In this document: positions 25,501 to 34,096 of the stretch, piece by piece | Position numbering within the stretch: the stretch's first letter is position 1 | How the letters are laid out: every line of letters starts with the position of its first letter | Assembly: GCF_000508185.1 (NCBI RefSeq) | Contig: NZ_AYOY01000135.1 | Coordinates: 1 to 59,361 of the forward strand | From: Sphingobium sp. C100 | GTDB taxonomy: Bacteria; Pseudomonadota; Alphaproteobacteria; Sphingomonadales; Sphingomonadaceae | Direction of reading: 5' to 3' | DNA: 59,361 bases | Translations under genes and position numbers: made by a program | The notes under the pieces: generated by a model | Seen by the model: only the letters and a program-made list of their open reading frames with translations | The model's database searches: none | Told to the model about the DNA's origin: nothing

Positions 25501-25763
25501 TCCACCCAGCGGGCGGTCAGGTCCGGCCGCGCCGGATCGCCCAGCACGATATTTTCGATGCGCTGCGTGCGCAGGCCGACATCGACCAGATCATAGTTGG
25601 CCTGGACGCCGCGCCGATTGAGTTCGCGGCTGACGAAATTTTCCGCGATGGGCGCGCGCTGCGTCCACAGGCCGATCAGCACCAGCGCGAGCGACCCAGT
25701 GCCGACGCCAAGCCAGCGCAGCCATGCCCGGCGAGCCGCTTCTTCGCCGTCTTGTTCTTCCAT
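22533..25763 (-). CDS. ydbH: YdbH family AsmA-like intermembrane lipid-transport protein
   Basis: 1,076 aa. One N-terminal membrane helix (WLGVGTGSLALVLIGLW, about residues 15-32) anchors it in the inner membrane; the rest is a long periplasmic beta-rich region with the repeat-like, amphipathic strands of AsmA/TamB-type proteins and a conserved end region (SNEDIGVMGKVAFDALKNLQYKC, then GLPFIFNVRIAAPFRGLL). Redundant with TamB and YhdP in E. coli for phospholipid transport to the outer membrane. The start at 25763 (MEEQDGEEAARR) gives a short cytoplasmic head; a longer upstream frame lacks a ribosome site and enters the radC promoter. Confidence 0.87.
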   Translation of the reverse strand: MEEQDGEEAARRAWLRWLGVGTGSLALVLIGLWTQRAPIAENFVSRELNRRGVQANYDLVDVGLRTQRIENIVLGDPARPDLTARWVEVDIAFAGLTPQVAAVRAGGVRLHGSWHDGRLRLGELDRFRDPDSTAPFSLPDILVSLADARLTLDTDAGRIGMQIDGNGNLQSGFKGRLAAAMPRGTLAGCGLSQASAMVNIAMQQGQPHLSGPVRADALACRDAGAAIARPAATIDLTLGKALDRWAGHVDLSGQAFRGGGMVLASPSGRIDFDGMAARTTGQLRLDAAALTGRGALLRNAALSGEWAVGKDMTSFKGDLGGQDLRLSGRDPLARLRSASAGTPVAPLAIRLADAVERAGQSNRVKTSFALVQKQGAGSLAITDAALDARSGARLGIAPGGRMTLAWPGKAAGLDWALDGAITAQGGGLPQAALRLARRPGGGFGGQLFVNPYAAGDARLALDTVRFTADAGGATRFQTAMRLDGPLPDGRLRGLSLPVEGRIAANGAVMINPDCVPLSLLEARYGSFALGQTRQTLCPADNGAMFAMGPAGMTGGVQVKDVDLTGRSGDSPLHLTADHARMLLGHPGFTLANPAVTIGPQDAPVRLTAATLDGAMTADGLAGKIGGAGGQIGTVPLIVEQGAGDWRFADGALSLKAAMTVRDSQASARFNPLNVPDFALSLKDGRIAATGTLTAPRNGATVATTDIVHDLGDGKGHADLDVANLAFNNALQPEDVTPLALGVVANVQARVSGQGRIDWTGSTVTSTGTFRTQDANLAAAFGPVEGLAGEIHFTDLIGLVTAPGQEVRMRSVNPGVEARDGVVRYRLEAGQKVRIEGGGWPFSGGQLVLLPTTMDFSADVDRYLTFRVVGLDAGAFIQAMELDNISATGTFDGIMPLIFNGQGGRVAGGVLVARQAGMEPLLMPEGVLPSIPCDSTRQGGTLSYVGPVSNEDIGVMGKVAFDALKNLQYKCLTILMDGALDGEMVTNVVFNGVNRDRLGGVPAGLARNFTGLPFIFNVRIAAPFRGLLGTAQSFIDPSSLIQSEIAKEAQEKMRAQDQQRLAVQPLESDKVSNGEPQ

Positions 25764-25900
25764 GCTTATGGCCAACCCCGGCTTACCTGCGACCCCATGG
25801 TCCGTAACGGGACCATAACGTCCCTGCACGTTTAAATATCCTTGCTCCGCGATTCCGCAACGCATAGCGTCGGCCGAGCGCCGCTCAAGGGGACGGAATA

Positions 25901-26596
25901 TTGGCCGAACAGGATGCGAAAGTCCCGCATGACGGCGCCGGCCATCGCGCCCGTTTGCGGCAGAAGCTGGCGGAAAGCGGCGGCGGGGCGCTACACGACC
26001 ATGAACTGATCGAATATCTGCTCGCGCTCGCCATCCCGCGGCGCGACACCAAGCCGCTCGCCAAGGCGCTGCTGCGCGAATTTGGCGGGATCGGCGGGCT
26101 GATGACGGCCGACTGGCAGGCGATCGCCCGCGTGCCGGGCATGGGCGACACCAGCGTCGCGGCGATCAAGATCGTGCAGGCGACGGCGCTGCGGATGCTG
26201 CGCAACGAAGTCGCCGCCCGGCCGGTGCTGGGCAGTTGGCAGGCGTTGCTGGACTATCTGCGCGCCGACATGGCCTTTCTGGGCGTCGAGCGGGTGCGGG
26301 TGCTGCACCTCAACAGCCGCAACATGCTGATTCGCGACGATCATATGGGCGACGGATCGATCGATCAGGCGGCGATCTACACGCGCGAAGTCATCAAGCG
26401 GGCGATCGATTTCGGATCGGCGGCGCTGATCCTGGTGCATAATCATCCCAGCGGATCGCCGGAACCCAGCCGCCAGGACATCGACGTGACCCGCCAGATC
26501 ATCGAGGCGGGCAAGCGGCTGGGGATCAGCGTCCACGACCATATCATCATCGGCGCGCAGGGGCATGTGAGCCTGCGCGCCAAGGGGCTGCTCTAG
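25901..26596 (+). CDS. radC: RadC family JAB-domain protein
   Basis: 231 aa. N-terminal helix-hairpin-helix-like part (HRARLRQKL, LIEYLLALAIPRRDTKPLAKALL, ARVPGMGDTSVAAIK) followed by the JAB/MPN domain with the metal motif HNHPSGSPEPSRQD. A role in DNA repair was once proposed but is not established; the domain resembles metalloproteases. Start is TTG (25901), with GGGGACGG upstream. It is divergent from ydbH, with 137 bases between starts. Confidence 0.9.
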   Translation: MAEQDAKVPHDGAGHRARLRQKLAESGGGALHDHELIEYLLALAIPRRDTKPLAKALLREFGGIGGLMTADWQAIARVPGMGDTSVAAIKIVQATALRMLRNEVAARPVLGSWQALLDYLRADMAFLGVERVRVLHLNSRNMLIRDDHMGDGSIDQAAIYTREVIKRAIDFGSAALILVHNHPSGSPEPSRQDIDVTRQIIEAGKRLGISVHDHIIIGAQGHVSLRAKGLL

Positions 26597-26627
26597 GACC
26601 GATCGATACGGCGTTCGGCCGCGGGCT

Positions 26628-27632
26628 TCACACCGTCAGCACGATCTTCCCGAAATGCGCGCCCGCGTCCATTCGCGCATGGGCCTGCGCGGCGTCGGCC
26701 AAGGCGAAGCGGCGGTCCATCGCCGGGCGCAGCCGGCCTTCGCCCACAAAGGGCCAGACATTGCGGATCAGTTCGTCCGCCACCAAGCTCTTGAACCCGA
26801 CGGAGCGCGCGCGCAGCGTCGATCCGGTGATAGTCAGGCGGCGCTGCATGATCGCGGGAATGAAGACGCTCGCCTTCGCCCCGCCCAGCACCGCGATCGA
26901 CACATGCCGGCCATCCTCCGCCAGACATTCCAGATTGCGCGGCACATAATCGCCGCCGACCATGTCGAGCACGGCCTGGACCCCCTGGCCCCCCGTGATC
27001 CGCTTCACCTCCGCGACATAATCCTGCGTCTTGTAGTCGATGGCGTGATCCGCGCCCCATTCGCGCGCCTGGGCGCATTTTTCCGCGCTGCCGCAGGTCA
27101 CGATGATGCGGATGTTGAACAGCCGGCACAGGCTGATCGCCATCGTGCCAATACCGCTGGTGCCGCCATGGACCAGCACCGTGTCGCCGCCCGCCACATA
27201 GGCGCGCTCGAACATATTGGTCCAGACGGTGAAAAGCGTTTCGGGCAACGCCGCCGCTTCGGCCAGGTCATAGCCATCGGGCACGGGCAGGCACTGGCCG
27301 GCGGGCGCCACCGCATATTCGGCATAGCCCCCGCCCGCCAGCAGGGCGCAGACCTTTTGCCCGACGAGCAGGTCTGCGCCGCCGCCCGCCGCGACGATCG
27401 TGCCGGCGACCTCCAGCCCCGGAATGTCCGAAGCGCCCGGCGGCGGCGGATATTTGCCCTGTCGTTGCAACACGTCGGGCCGGTTCACGCCGGCCGCCGC
27501 GACCTTGATGAGCACTTCGCCTTCGCCCGGCATCGGCACCGGCCGCCGTTCGGGCACCAGCGCTTCGGGTCCGCCGGGCGCGGCGATGCCGATCGCCGTC
27601 ATCGCGCCTGGGATGGAAAATCCGTCCGCCAT
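26628..27632 (-). CDS. NAD(P)H quinone oxidoreductase, PIG3/QOR type
   Basis: About 334 aa zinc-independent medium-chain dehydrogenase/reductase. N-terminal GroES-like part has VKVAAAGVNRPDVLQRQGKY; the Rossmann part has VLVHGGTSGIGTMAISLC; the later INTRO segment DMVGGDYVPRNLECLAEDGR is typical of p53-inducible quinone oxidoreductases, and no zinc-binding Cys cluster is seen. Likely reduces quinones or reactive carbonyls with NADPH. Start: ATG at 27632 with AGCGAG just before; an ATG ten codons later (MTAIGIAAPGG) or nine earlier is possible. The frame remains open far beyond this but antisense to DUF1192. Confidence 0.85.
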   Translation of the reverse strand: MADGFSIPGAMTAIGIAAPGGPEALVPERRPVPMPGEGEVLIKVAAAGVNRPDVLQRQGKYPPPPGASDIPGLEVAGTIVAAGGGADLLVGQKVCALLAGGGYAEYAVAPAGQCLPVPDGYDLAEAAALPETLFTVWTNMFERAYVAGGDTVLVHGGTSGIGTMAISLCRLFNIRIIVTCGSAEKCAQAREWGADHAIDYKTQDYVAEVKRITGGQGVQAVLDMVGGDYVPRNLECLAEDGRHVSIAVLGGAKASVFIPAIMQRRLTITGSTLRARSVGFKSLVADELIRNVWPFVGEGRLRPAMDRRFALADAAQAHARMDAGAHFGKIVLTV

Positions 27633-27738
27633 CTCGCTGCCCCCCGGAAAGCTGGCCATGTGATGCGGCGCGCCGAAATCGGCAAGCCGCTTGCGCGCCC
27701 TTATTGACAGACTGACCCCGAGGGTCAACATTGGCGTC

Positions 27739-27936
27739 ATGGACTTGGATGACGATCTGCCACGCAAGGGAGATGATCCGCTGGCCCGCCTGCTCAAACA
27801 GGATCTGGGGCCATTGTCCGTTGCCGAACTGGAAGCGCGCATCGCCGCACTGGAAGCGGAAATCGCGCGGACCAAAAGCAAGATTGAAGGCGCCGTTAAC
27901 CACAAGGCAAGTGCCGAGGCGCTATTCAAGCGGTGA
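27739..27936 (+). CDS. DUF1192 small protein
   Basis: 65 aa, starting MDLDDDLPRKGDDPLARLLKQDLGPLS, the signature of the DUF1192 family of alphaproteobacteria, followed by a short coiled coil (AELEARIAALEAEIARTKSKIE). Function unknown. The ATG at 27739 is preferred to longer upstream frames because the family begins with MD.DDLP. Divergent from the quinone oxidoreductase (106 bases) and followed by clpA. Confidence 0.82.
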   Translation: MDLDDDLPRKGDDPLARLLKQDLGPLSVAELEARIAALEAEIARTKSKIEGAVNHKASAEALFKR

Positions 27937-28058
27937 ACCGATGCTCCGCCCCCACCACCCTTCAGGGTATGTCCGGGCATGGGCAGTCTGGCAATTCCGG
28001 CGGTCGAGGCGAACGCCTTGATCCGCTGTCGAGCAATGCCGACATAGGGTTCAAGGTC

Positions 28059-28074
28059 GCTCCCGTCCGGGAGC
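28059..28074 (+). promoter_or_regulatory. Hairpin in the clpA leader next to the ribosome site
   Basis: GCTCCCGTCCGGGAGC is a perfect inverted repeat that ends two bases before the TTGGAG ribosome site of clpA. If the promoter lies upstream it is in the 5' untranslated region and could influence translation start; it may also be just a terminator-like relic. Confidence 0.4.
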
Positions 28075-28089
28075 TTGGAGTAGAATAAT

Positions 28090-30420
28090 ATGCCGTCTTT
28101 CGCAGCCGCCCTTGAAACCACCCTGCACAATGCGCTGACCCATGCGTCTGAGCGCCGCCACGAATATGCGACGCTGGAGCATCTGCTCCTGGCGCTGATC
28201 GACGATGAACATGCGTCGAAAGTCATGCAGGCGTGCGGCGTGGAAATCGGTGAGCTGGGCGATGCCGTCACCCATTATCTCGACACCGAACTGGACAGTT
28301 TGAAGGTCGAGGGCGCGTCCGACCCCTCCCCCACCAGCGGTTTCCAGCGCGTCGTCCAGCGCGCCATCCTGCACGTCCAGTCATCCGGCAAGGATGAAGT
28401 GACGGGCGCCAACGTCCTGGTCGCGCTCTTTTCCGAGCGCGAAAGCTATGCCGTCTACTTCCTGCAACAGCAGGATATGAGCCGTCTGGATGCCGTCAGC
28501 TATATCAGCCACGGCGTCGGCAAGGGCACGCCCACGCCCGAGCGTCAGGAGACCAAGGGCGCCGCCGAGGAGGAAAAGAAGGTGCAGGACGGGAAGGCCA
28601 AGAAGGACAGTGCCCTCGAACAATTCACCGTCAACCTCAACGAGAAGGCGGAACGCGGCAAGGTCGATCCGCTGATCGGCCGCACCGCCGAGGTGGAGCG
28701 GACGATCCAGATCCTGTGCCGCCGCTCGAAGAACAACCCGCTCTATGTCGGCGATCCGGGCGTCGGCAAGACCGCCATCGCCGAAGGGCTGGCGCGCAAG
28801 ATCATCGAGGGCGACGTGCCCGACGTGCTCAAGGAAGCGGTCATCTACTCGCTCGACATGGGCGCGCTGCTGGCCGGCACCCGCTATCGCGGCGATTTCG
28901 AGGAACGGTTGAAGGCGGTCGTCACCGAACTGGAAAAGATGCCGCACGCGGTTCTCTTCATCGATGAGATCCATACCGTGATCGGCGCCGGCGCGACCAG
29001 CGGCGGGGCGATGGATGCGTCCAACCTGCTGAAGCCGGCCCTGTCGGGCGGGACGATCCGCTGCATCGGGTCGACCACCTACAAGGAATTCCGCAACCAT
29101 TTCGAAAAGGATCGCGCGCTGCTGCGCCGGTTCCAGAAGATCGACGTCAACGAGCCGACGATCGAGGATACGATCAAGATTCTCGCCGGCCTGCGTAGCG
29201 CCTTTGAAGAACATCACCACGTCAAATATACGCCGGACGCGATCAAGGCGGCGGTGGAACTGTCGGCGCGCTACATCAACGACCGCAAGCTGCCCGACAA
29301 GGCGATCGACGTGATCGACGAGGTCGGCGCGATGCAGATGCTGGTGGTGCCGTCCAAGCGCAAGAAGACGATCACCCCCCGCGAGATCGAGCAGGTCATC
29401 GCGACCATGGCCCGCATCCCGCCCAAAACCGTATCGTCCGACGACAAGAGCGTGCTGGAATCGCTGACCACCGATTTGAAGCGCGTCGTGTTCGGTCAGG
29501 ACAAGGCGATCGAGGTGCTGTCGTCCGCGATCAAGCTGTCGCGCGCGGGCCTGCGCGATCCGGACAAGCCAATCGGCAACTATCTCTTTTCCGGCCCGAC
29601 CGGCGTCGGCAAGACGGAGGTGGCGCGCCAGCTTGCAACCCTGCTCGGCATCCCGCTCCAGCGGTTCGACATGTCGGAATATATGGAGCGCCATTCGGTC
29701 AGCCGCCTGATCGGCGCGCCTCCGGGCTATGTCGGCTATGACCAGGGCGGCTTGCTGACCGACGCGGTTGACCAGAATCCGCACAGCGTCCTGCTGCTGG
29801 ACGAGATCGAGAAGGCGCATCCCGACCTGTTCAACATCCTGTTGCAGGTGATGGATAATGGCCGCCTGACCGATCATCACGGCAAGACAGTGGATTTCCG
29901 CAACACCATCCTCATCATGACCACCAATGCCGGTGCGTCGGACATGGCGAAGGAGTCGATCGGTTTCGGCGAACTGACACGCGAGGATGTGCAGGAGGAT
30001 GCGGTGAAGAAGCTCTTCACCCCGGAATTCCGCAACCGCCTGGATGCGATCGTGCCGTTCGGCTATCTGCCGCCCGCCATCGTCGCCCGCGTCATCGACA
30101 AGTTCGTGCTCCAGCTGGAGCTGCAACTGGCCGATCGCGACGTCCACATCACCCTGGACGAGGACGCCAAGGCGTGGCTCACCAAGAAGGGTTATGACAA
30201 GCTCTATGGCGCGCGTCCGATGGGCCGCCTGATGCAGGAGAAGATCAAGCAGCCGCTAGCCGAGGAATTGCTGTTCGGCAAGCTGGTCCATGGCGGTGAG
30301 GTGCACGTCCACATGAAGGACAGCGACGAAGGCGGCGCGCTGGCCTTCGAAATCACCCCGGCCGCGCCCAAGAAGGGCAAGAAGGGCGGCAAGGCAAAGA
30401 CGACCGAAGGCACGAAATAA
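28090..30420 (+). CDS. clpA: ATP-dependent Clp protease ATP-binding subunit ClpA
   Basis: 776 aa AAA+ unfoldase that feeds substrates to ClpP. N-domain repeats are at residues about 1-140 ([21 protein letters not shown]). First nucleotide domain: Walker [16 protein letters not shown] and Walker [15 protein letters not shown]. Second: Walker [44 protein letters not shown], and Walker [12 protein letters not shown]. The ClpP-binding loop is visible as IGF in KESIGFGEL, between the second domain's segments. The C-terminus is a Lys/Gly-rich tail ([10 protein letters not shown]). The adaptor ClpS is not encoded next to it, unlike in many proteobacteria. Confidence 0.95.
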   Translation: MPSFAAALETTLHNALTHASERRHEYATLEHLLLALIDDEHASKVMQACGVEIGELGDAVTHYLDTELDSLKVEGASDPSPTSGFQRVVQRAILHVQSSGKDEVTGANVLVALFSERESYAVYFLQQQDMSRLDAVSYISHGVGKGTPTPERQETKGAAEEEKKVQDGKAKKDSALEQFTVNLNEKAERGKVDPLIGRTAEVERTIQILCRRSKNNPLYVGDPGVGKTAIAEGLARKIIEGDVPDVLKEAVIYSLDMGALLAGTRYRGDFEERLKAVVTELEKMPHAVLFIDEIHTVIGAGATSGGAMDASNLLKPALSGGTIRCIGSTTYKEFRNHFEKDRALLRRFQKIDVNEPTIEDTIKILAGLRSAFEEHHHVKYTPDAIKAAVELSARYINDRKLPDKAIDVIDEVGAMQMLVVPSKRKKTITPREIEQVIATMARIPPKTVSSDDKSVLESLTTDLKRVVFGQDKAIEVLSSAIKLSRAGLRDPDKPIGNYLFSGPTGVGKTEVARQLATLLGIPLQRFDMSEYMERHSVSRLIGAPPGYVGYDQGGLLTDAVDQNPHSVLLLDEIEKAHPDLFNILLQVMDNGRLTDHHGKTVDFRNTILIMTTNAGASDMAKESIGFGELTREDVQEDAVKKLFTPEFRNRLDAIVPFGYLPPAIVARVIDKFVLQLELQLADRDVHITLDEDAKAWLTKKGYDKLYGARPMGRLMQEKIKQPLAEELLFGKLVHGGEVHVHMKDSDEGGALAFEITPAAPKKGKKGGKAKTTEGTK

Positions 30421-30422
30421 CC

Positions 30423-30467
30423 CTGGCGGCATGGCAACGCGCGCTCGGCACGCGGCCATGCCGCCAG
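30423..30467 (+). terminator. Hairpin after clpA
   Basis: Arms CTGGCGGCATGGC (30423-30435) and GCCATGCCGCCAG (30455-30467) form a perfect 13-bp stem two bases after the clpA stop. No long T tract follows, so it may be a weak terminator, a 3' end stabiliser, or a regulatory structure for the next gene. Confidence 0.6.
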
Positions 30468-30469
30468 AG

Positions 30470-31150
30470 ATGAATGACGGGAGGACGATGCCGGGCGGTG
30501 TCGTCCTCCTTCATGGTTTTGGCGGCCATTCGGTCCAGACCGCCCTGCTCGCCCGCCGCCTGCGCCATGCCGGCCATACGGTGGCCAATATCGGCTATCC
30601 CAGTTGGCGCTGGCCGATCGACCGGGTGCTCGATCATCTGCACCGGCGCATTACGGCTTCATCCCTGGACGCCGGCCGGCCGCTGCATTTCATCGGCCAT
30701 TCGATGGGCGGATTGTTGCTTCGGGCCTATCTGGCGCGTCATCGCCCGACCAATCTGGGCCGGGTCGTCATGCTGGGGACGCCCAATGGCGGCAGCGAGC
30801 TGGCCGATCTGGCCTATCGCCTGCGGCTGCATCCGCTGATCCTCAACCAGGCGGGCGGCCTGCTGCGCACGCAGCGGGAGGCGGCGGTGGAGGCATTGTT
30901 CGGCCAGGTCGATTATCCGCTCGGCATCATCGCGGGCAACCGTCCGCTGCCCGGATTTCTTCCCGACCTGCTGTTTCGTGCGCCCCATGACGGCAAGGTC
31001 AGCGTCGCGGCCACCCATCTGGCGGGCCAGACCGACCATCTGGTCCTGCCCGTCGCCCATACCGCCATGATCTACACCCGGCCCGTCGCCGACCAAGTCA
31101 TCCATTTCCTGGGGCATGGCCATTTTCGACGTCCAATGCCTGAGCGATGA
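30470..31150 (+). CDS. Lipase-like alpha/beta hydrolase
   Basis: About 226 aa. Nucleophile elbow GHSMGG follows LHFI, and the oxyanion HG motif is in VVLLHGFGGHS; candidate acid and His residues are in the segments APHDGKVSV and LPVAHTAMIY. These are the features of triacylglycerol-lipase/esterase hydrolases of the DUF676/LipA type. No signal peptide is visible. The ATG at 30470 is chosen because upstream start codons lie inside the post-clpA hairpin; an ATG at 30488 after GGGAGG is another option. Substrate unknown. Confidence 0.75.
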   Translation: MNDGRTMPGGVVLLHGFGGHSVQTALLARRLRHAGHTVANIGYPSWRWPIDRVLDHLHRRITASSLDAGRPLHFIGHSMGGLLLRAYLARHRPTNLGRVVMLGTPNGGSELADLAYRLRLHPLILNQAGGLLRTQREAAVEALFGQVDYPLGIIAGNRPLPGFLPDLLFRAPHDGKVSVAATHLAGQTDHLVLPVAHTAMIYTRPVADQVIHFLGHGHFRRPMPER

Positions 31151-31246
31151 CGCTTTGCGGAAGGCTGGCAGCGATGGTGGTCCACGATCGGACGTCCGGG
31201 CAAACGGACATTGGAAGGGGAGCGGCCGTTTGGGAGCAAATTCCGG

Positions 31247-31349
31247 CATCCCCGCGAAAGCTGGTGTCTCGGGCGATGACGCGCCAGACCCACTGAGACC
31301 CCAGCTTTCGCTGGGGCGAGGGCCAAGGGTCAAGACGTGCCTCAGTCCG
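31247..31349 (+). repeat. Dispersed palindromic repeat, copy 2
   Basis: Second copy of the element at 18713-18815, same orientation and length, in the gap between the hydrolase and Anbu genes (31151-31406). It has CATCCCCGCGAAAGC and the inverted CAGCTTTCGCTGGGG, plus the identical core blocks. Small substitutions in both arms keep pairing, for example a changed base matched by its partner (CTGG/CCAG against CCGG/CCGG), consistent with selection for folding. Confidence 0.8.
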
Positions 31350-31406
31350 ACTCCACCCCTTTTCGTCATCGACCAGGAAGCCGGCGCGCGCGCCGCGACC
31401 ATCGCC

Positions 31407-32144
31407 TCAATCGAGGACGTTGGGCAGATCCTCAAACCCCTTGCGCAGGGCCGCGCTCCAGCTTTGGGAGATCATCGCGAATTCCTCATTATCCGCCTCG
31501 ATCCGGGTGCGGACGCTGAAGTCGAAGGCGTCGGTCGCGATCACGGTCAGGTCCAGTGGCATCCCGACCGAAAGGTTGGAGCGCAGGGTCGAATCCATCG
31601 ATACCAGCACCGCCTTGGTCGCATCTTCCAGACTGGTTTCGCGGCCGATGATCCGGTCGAGGATCGGCTTGCCATATTTATGCTCGCCAATCTGAAAGAA
31701 GGGCGTGTCCTCGGTGGCTTCGATGAAGTTGCCGGCGGAATAAATGAGATAGAGGCGCGGCTTTCCGCCCCGACGCTGGCCCGCAACCATGATCGATGCG
31801 CTGGCGCCCGACCCGCCCATCTCTATATTCTCGCGATAGCGCTGCTGCATCTTCTGCATCGCGGCGCCCACGATCTGCGCAACGCGGTGCATGGTCTCGC
31901 AATTGAGGATCGTCTCGACATCGGGATCGAGCTGCGATTCCTTGATCGTCTTGCTCAAGGTCGATTTCACCCCCTGGGTGATCGACAGATTGCCCGAACA
32001 TAGAAGGGTGATCGCCCGTTCGCCGGGGACATGATAGGTGAAGCTCTTTCGAAAGCGCGCGATATTGTCCATGCCCGCATTGGTGCGGGTGTCGGACAGC
32101 ATGACCAGCCCCTGGTCCACGCGCACCGCCACACAATAGGTCAT
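31407..32144 (-). CDS. Anbu, proteasome-like peptidase (ancestral beta subunit)
   Basis: 245 aa Ntn hydrolase of the bacterial proteasome-homologue Anbu/BPH group. After removal of the initiator Met the N-terminus is TYCVAVRVDQGLVMLSDTRT: Thr1 is the nucleophile, Asp17 lies in SDTRT, and the active-site Lys in RFRKSF is at about position 32. The fold segments GSGASASIMVAGQ and GNFIEATEDTPFFQIGEHKYGKPILDR are conserved in Anbu. Anbu assembles into open helical or split-ring particles; its physiological substrate is unsettled. It is encoded with transglutaminase, alpha-E and ATP-grasp genes on the same strand, the standard Anbu operon. Confidence 0.9.
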   Translation of the reverse strand: MTYCVAVRVDQGLVMLSDTRTNAGMDNIARFRKSFTYHVPGERAITLLCSGNLSITQGVKSTLSKTIKESQLDPDVETILNCETMHRVAQIVGAAMQKMQQRYRENIEMGGSGASASIMVAGQRRGGKPRLYLIYSAGNFIEATEDTPFFQIGEHKYGKPILDRIIGRETSLEDATKAVLVSMDSTLRSNLSVGMPLDLTVIATDAFDFSVRTRIEADNEEFAMISQSWSAALRKGFEDLPNVLD

Positions 32145-32222
32145 GGCCCCCCGGCCTCCTGCTCATTATCTGCCGCGATCGACAAGTCGTCCGATGTTGC
32201 ATCCGACTTGTGATCGCTCTGT

Positions 32223-33095
32223 TCAACCCGTTGGGTCGGGCGGCGGAGTGCTTTGCTGTTGCTGCCTTTGCAGTTGCCGTTCCTCGACTCCGTCCTCCGC
32301 CTGCGCGATACGGACATCGGCGTCAATCCATATATCGCCCGCGACCGTGACGGAGCCACGGATCGGCGCGGCGTCATCCGCGTCAAGACCGCTGGCGAGG
32401 CGAAGATAGCGTTCGGTCACGCAGACGCGGTTCGACGGATCGAAACCGATCCAGCCAAGATTGGGCACCCAGGCTTCGGCCCAGCCATGGGTTTCATGCA
32501 GGGCATCCCCCTCCCCCGCCAGCAGATAGCCCGACACATAGCGCGCAGGGACGCCCAGCGTGCGCGCGGCGGCGATGAAGACCTGCGCATGATCCTGGCA
32601 CACGCCCGCGCCCAGGGTGAAGGCTTCGGCGGCGGTCGTGCGGGAGGTCGTGACCCCGGCGCGATATTGGACCGCATCGCTGACCGCCGCCGACAGGGCG
32701 TGCAGCGTGGCGAGCGGCCCGTCCCGTTCCGGCAGGTCGCGCGCCAAGGCGGCGATTCCCGCCGACGCGCGCGTCAGATGGGTGTCGCGCAGGAAATAGC
32801 GCAAGTCGACACGGCTTGGCATATGGCCGACGACGCCGTGACTCTCGCGCGTATCGACCAGTCCTTCGGCCACGATCACGGCATGGTCGAGCCGGTCATG
32901 GCGAATCCAGATCGCCTCCATTTCGCCATGGCTGTTGGGACGGAATCCGGTGATCGGCGCGTCATTCACGCTCACCTGCCATTCCAGCACCTGCTGAACC
33001 GGCGTGTCCACCGGCATGAGTTTCAGTCGCATCGCCACCCGCCCGGCGCTTGCCGCGTAGCGATAGATGGTCTGATGACGGACAAGCAGCTTCAT
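32223..33095 (-). CDS. Transglutaminase-like protein of the Anbu operon
   Basis: 290 aa. N-terminal bacterial transglutaminase-like domain (MKLLVRHQTIYRYAA start, typical of the family) followed by the papain-like core with Cys in GAGVCQDHAQVF, His in THGWAEAWVP, and Asp in GFDPSN. The triad is intact, so it may be a protease or a transferase of peptide bonds. A Gln-rich tail ends the protein. Together with alpha-E and ATP-grasp proteins it occurs beside Anbu in many proteobacteria. Gap of 78 bases to Anbu and 51 to the alpha-E gene. Confidence 0.88.
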   Translation of the reverse strand: MKLLVRHQTIYRYAASAGRVAMRLKLMPVDTPVQQVLEWQVSVNDAPITGFRPNSHGEMEAIWIRHDRLDHAVIVAEGLVDTRESHGVVGHMPSRVDLRYFLRDTHLTRASAGIAALARDLPERDGPLATLHALSAAVSDAVQYRAGVTTSRTTAAEAFTLGAGVCQDHAQVFIAAARTLGVPARYVSGYLLAGEGDALHETHGWAEAWVPNLGWIGFDPSNRVCVTERYLRLASGLDADDAAPIRGSVTVAGDIWIDADVRIAQAEDGVEERQLQRQQQQSTPPPDPTG

Positions 33096-33146
33096 GGCGT
33101 CTCTGTTTCCACGGCATCGGGGAGGAGGACGGCCACGTCCTGCCCC

Positions 33147-34079
33147 TCAGCCGAAATGATAGGTCTGGGCGATTTCGGCCCCGAGCCGATTGGTCATCAT
33201 CAGGCCGTTCTGCACCGTTTCATGCAGACCGCGCCGGAAAATCTCGCCGCTGTCCTGGCTTTCCAGGCCCGTCACCAGTTCCTGCACCGTGTCATGGCAG
33301 GCGCCCTTCGCATCATGCCAGCCGGCCAGCCGGTTGAGGCGATAGGCGAGCTGGTCGTAGCAATAGGCGACGCTGCGCGGAAAGAGGCGGTTGAGCATCA
33401 GGAAGTCGGTAATCTGCCAGGGGGTGTAGGTGCCGCCATAGACATGATGATAGGCGCGCGCACCCGACAGGGCATACAGCACCGAGGTCCATTGATAATG
33501 GTCGCGATTGCCGCCGATCACCTCGGTTTCCGGCAGCAGCACATAATATTTCACGTCGAGCAGCCGCAACGTCATCTGAGCCCGCTCCAAAGCGGACCCG
33601 CAGCGCAGGAAGTCATGCCCTTCATTGCGAAGCTGGCCTGAATGCGCGGCCCCGCGAAACGTCATGACCCGCGTCTTGACCCAGTCGATCAACGCCGGAA
33701 GCTGTTGCCGCGCTTCGCCCACATCATAGCTGTCGAGCTTGCGCCAGCCTTCGTTCAGCGCCTCCCACATATCCTGCGTCAACATGGTGCGGGCGGACTT
33801 GGCGTTGGCGCGGGCTTTCAGCAGGCAGGAGCGGATCGAACTGCTATTGTCGAGATCCAGCATCAGGAAGGAGACGGCGTCGCTTTCGGTGACGATCGCC
33901 CCTTCGGGAAATTGATGCCCGGAGCCGGTCGCCCGCACGACCGAACGCCATTCGTCGCGATGATGGGCGCCGGGCAGGATCGCCATGCGCTGCCCCATGG
34001 TGAGCAGCCGCGCGGTGGCTTCGGCACGCTCCATATAGCGCGCCATCCAGAAAAGATTTTCGGCGGTCCGGCTCAGCAT
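33147..34079 (-). CDS. Alpha-E domain protein of the Anbu operon (DUF403)
   Basis: 310 aa, starting MLSRTAENLFWMARYMERAEATARLL, the hallmark of the alpha-helical alpha-E (DUF403) family. Other family marks are FLMLDLDNSSSIRSCL, the Arg/Tyr-containing DYVGEARQ-like segment DSYDVGEARQQLP, RFFPRSVAYCY-like LFPRSVAYCYDQL, and a helical C-terminus. No catalytic chemistry is established; in these operons it is thought to work with the ATP-grasp enzyme, either as a partner or scaffold, in synthesis or tagging of a peptide. Follows the ATP-grasp gene by 70 bases that hold a small palindrome. Confidence 0.87.
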   Translation of the reverse strand: MLSRTAENLFWMARYMERAEATARLLTMGQRMAILPGAHHRDEWRSVVRATGSGHQFPEGAIVTESDAVSFLMLDLDNSSSIRSCLLKARANAKSARTMLTQDMWEALNEGWRKLDSYDVGEARQQLPALIDWVKTRVMTFRGAAHSGQLRNEGHDFLRCGSALERAQMTLRLLDVKYYVLLPETEVIGGNRDHYQWTSVLYALSGARAYHHVYGGTYTPWQITDFLMLNRLFPRSVAYCYDQLAYRLNRLAGWHDAKGACHDTVQELVTGLESQDSGEIFRRGLHETVQNGLMMTNRLGAEIAQTYHFG

Positions 34080-34096
34080 GGGATTGCCTCAATGTC

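Noticed and set aside
28381..30147. 588-codon minus-strand frame antisense to clpA
   Set aside because: clpA has both AAA+ modules on the plus strand; the antisense protein is low-information shadow coding.
31247..31349. Possible CRISPR because of repeated blocks
   Set aside because: The repeat occurs once here and once 12.5 kb away, with no regular spacers or cas genes.
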